8,393 nucleotides of DNA from JBBQVO01 sp038211505 (lineage in GTDB: Bacteria; Chloroflexota; Dehalococcoidia; DSTF01; JACRBR01). Positions 7,682 to 8,393 of the stretch are shown here, piece after piece. The DNA lies in NCBI GenBank assembly GCA_038211505.1, contig JBBQVO010000154.1, positions 1-8,393 on the forward strand. The letters are read 5' to 3'. Both the position numbers and the translations under genes were made by a program. Numbering within the stretch: the stretch's first letter is position 1; every line of letters begins with the position of its first letter. The notes beneath the pieces were generated by a model. It saw nothing but the letters and a program-made list of their open reading frames with translations. It did no database searches and was not told the DNA's origin.

Positions 7682-8254
7682 TCACGGTGCGTCCGGTGTG
7701 TCGATTCGATCGCGAACAGCGTTACCGAGCGACTCCACGATGGCGTCCCTCAGAGCCGGCTGTTCGGCGAGCGTGCTGATGATCGTCGATGCGATCGGCG
7801 CATCACTCGATGCGGCAGGAGCCGGTGCGGCCGGCGGAGGAGCAGGCGGTGCGGCGGCGACATCGACACCCGACGAGGCGCTGCCGGCACACCGCGCGAT
7901 CAGCGAGCCGGAGGCGATGGTCTTGCGGCCCTTCGATGTCTCCGACTGGACGCGATAGTAGTACGTGGCGCCGGGCGCCAGGCCGTCGGCGGCGTACGTG
8001 GATTGCGATGGCGGCAGCGGGCCATGGCTCTCGTACCAGCCGAGGCGGAAGTCCTTCGTCAGCCCGAGATCAAGCCACACCTGATTCACGCTCGCGGGCG
8101 CTTCGGGCCAGGCGAACGCCGCCGTCACCGCGCCAGCAGCGCCGGCGCACGACTGCGCGACGAGCGCCGGCTGCGCCTTCGAGTGCGACGCCTGCTGAAG
8201 GTACACGAAGAACCCCAGCGCTAGCAGACCGATGAACACCAGCTTCCCGAACAC
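7682..8254 (-). CDS. N-terminally anchored fibronectin-III-like protein of unknown function
   Basis: A 190-residue protein starting at GTG, with AAGGGG about 9 nt upstream. Residues 3-20 are a single hydrophobic segment with little basic flank, so it is an uncleaved anchor or signal peptide. About 34-122 look like an FN3-type beta sandwich: an Ala-rich first strand ending FAWPEAP, VNQVWLDLGLTKDFRLGWYESHG, and the characteristic YAADGLAPGATYYYRVQSETSKG (about 87-109), where the L-P-G-T-Y-Y-Y-R-V pattern is the FN3 F-strand signature. The only two cysteines, 36 and 122, bracket this domain and may pair. A Pro/Ala-rich linker (about 133-149) leads to a C-terminal amphipathic segment (about 153-185). 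Probably extracytoplasmic. It is transcribed towards the importer and not linked to it. No enzyme motif is visible, and I do not recognise a specific family. Confidence 0.75.
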   Translation of the reverse strand: MFGKLVFIGLLALGFFVYLQQASHSKAQPALVAQSCAGAAGAVTAAFAWPEAPASVNQVWLDLGLTKDFRLGWYESHGPLPPSQSTYAADGLAPGATYYYRVQSETSKGRKTIASGSLIARCAGSASSGVDVAAAPPAPPPAAPAPAASSDAPIASTIISTLAEQPALRDAIVESLGNAVRDRIDTPDAP

Positions 8255-8282
8255 GGCGTCACGCCCCTTCTGTGAGAATTGT

Positions 8283-8298
8283 CGGCGGGTGCCCGCCG
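8283..8298. repeat. Short palindrome CGGCGGG-TG-CCCGCCG upstream of the FN3-like gene
   Basis: Exact 7-bp arms around TG, located 29 bases upstream of the GTG start on the minus strand, within the probable leader. It could be an operator, a leader hairpin or another dispersed GC-rich repeat; the sequence alone does not decide. Confidence 0.4.
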
Positions 8299-8330
8299 CC
8301 CCGCCTTAGGCATCAGCACCCGAACGCGCG

Positions 8331-8336
8331 TGTCAA
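8331..8336 (-). promoter_or_regulatory. Consensus -35 hexamer TTGACA, no matching -10
   Basis: On the minus strand an exact TTGACA lies about 77 bases before the FN3-like start. At 16-18 bp spacing there is no acceptable TATAAT-like hexamer; the nearest A/T-containing stretch is CCTAAG at 20 bp. It is listed only as a possible half-promoter. Confidence 0.2.
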
Positions 8337-8393
8337 CTCCCTGATCGAAACCGCCGATACTCTCTGGTTGAGGAGCGCTGGCTTCTCGAAGGG

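Noticed and set aside
7275..7685. 136-codon minus-strand frame in the repeat-rich gap
   Set aside because: It is made of translated repeat arms (PERSEGSL, CAQNDR, GGHIGPP-like strings) and runs into the permease gene; it is not a plausible protein.
7439..8224. 261-codon plus-strand frame opposite the FN3-like gene
   Set aside because: It starts inside repeats and continues antisense to a gene with a TM segment and an FN3-like pattern; the translation is Arg-rich and featureless.
8255..8393. tRNA or start of a plus-strand gene at the right edge
   Set aside because: No cloverleaf or TTC-type T-loop could be assembled, and there is no convincing ribosome-binding site plus start before the window ends.

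Overview
This is a GC-rich bacterial chromosomal segment. It carries the 3' end of a housekeeping gene, two small membrane-anchored surface proteins, and an almost complete peptide/oligopeptide-type ABC importer. Several features fit a Chloroflexota-like bacterium: strongly G/C-ending codons, a compact LeuS without the leucine-specific insertion, a Tat-type lipoprotein signal on the binding protein, a cohesin-domain protein outside any cellulosome setting, and intergenic dispersed repeats. The assignment is an inference from style, not from a marker gene.

Layout, left to right. Bases 1-1950 hold the 3' three quarters of leuS. Right after it (1990-2459) is a small gene with the membrane-embedded N-terminal half of an FtsH-type protease (TM helix, extracytoplasmic domain, TM helix). 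It has no AAA+ or peptidase domain and is interrupted by a frameshift at an exact 5-bp tandem duplication. A short convergent gap with degenerate CCTCTGTG-type repeats (about 2510-2562) separates it from a minus-strand cohesin-domain protein with a signal peptide and C-terminal TM anchor (2564-3262). A 275-bp divergent promoter region follows.

Bases 3538-7344 hold three co-directional genes: a family 5 solute-binding lipoprotein, an OppB/DppB-type permease and an OppC/DppC-type permease. The permeases overlap by one base. A strong 12-bp hairpin lies between the binding protein and the permeases and probably sets their relative expression. The ATPase subunits are not in the window.

Bases 7345-7681 are non-coding and rich in repeats: a cluster of GTCAYTC motifs, a GC-rich hairpin, and a 34-bp-arm imperfect inverted repeat that looks like a dispersed palindromic or MITE-like element. 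The last gene (7682-8254, minus) encodes an N-terminally anchored, fibronectin-III-like protein with a Pro/Ala linker. The final ~140 bases hold its upstream region, with a small palindrome and a consensus-like TTGACA hexamer.

No complete new multi-gene system is evident. The most unusual items are the protease-less FtsH-like membrane protein with its tandem-duplication frameshift, the single-cohesin membrane protein without a visible partner, and the stacked repeats between the convergent genes.
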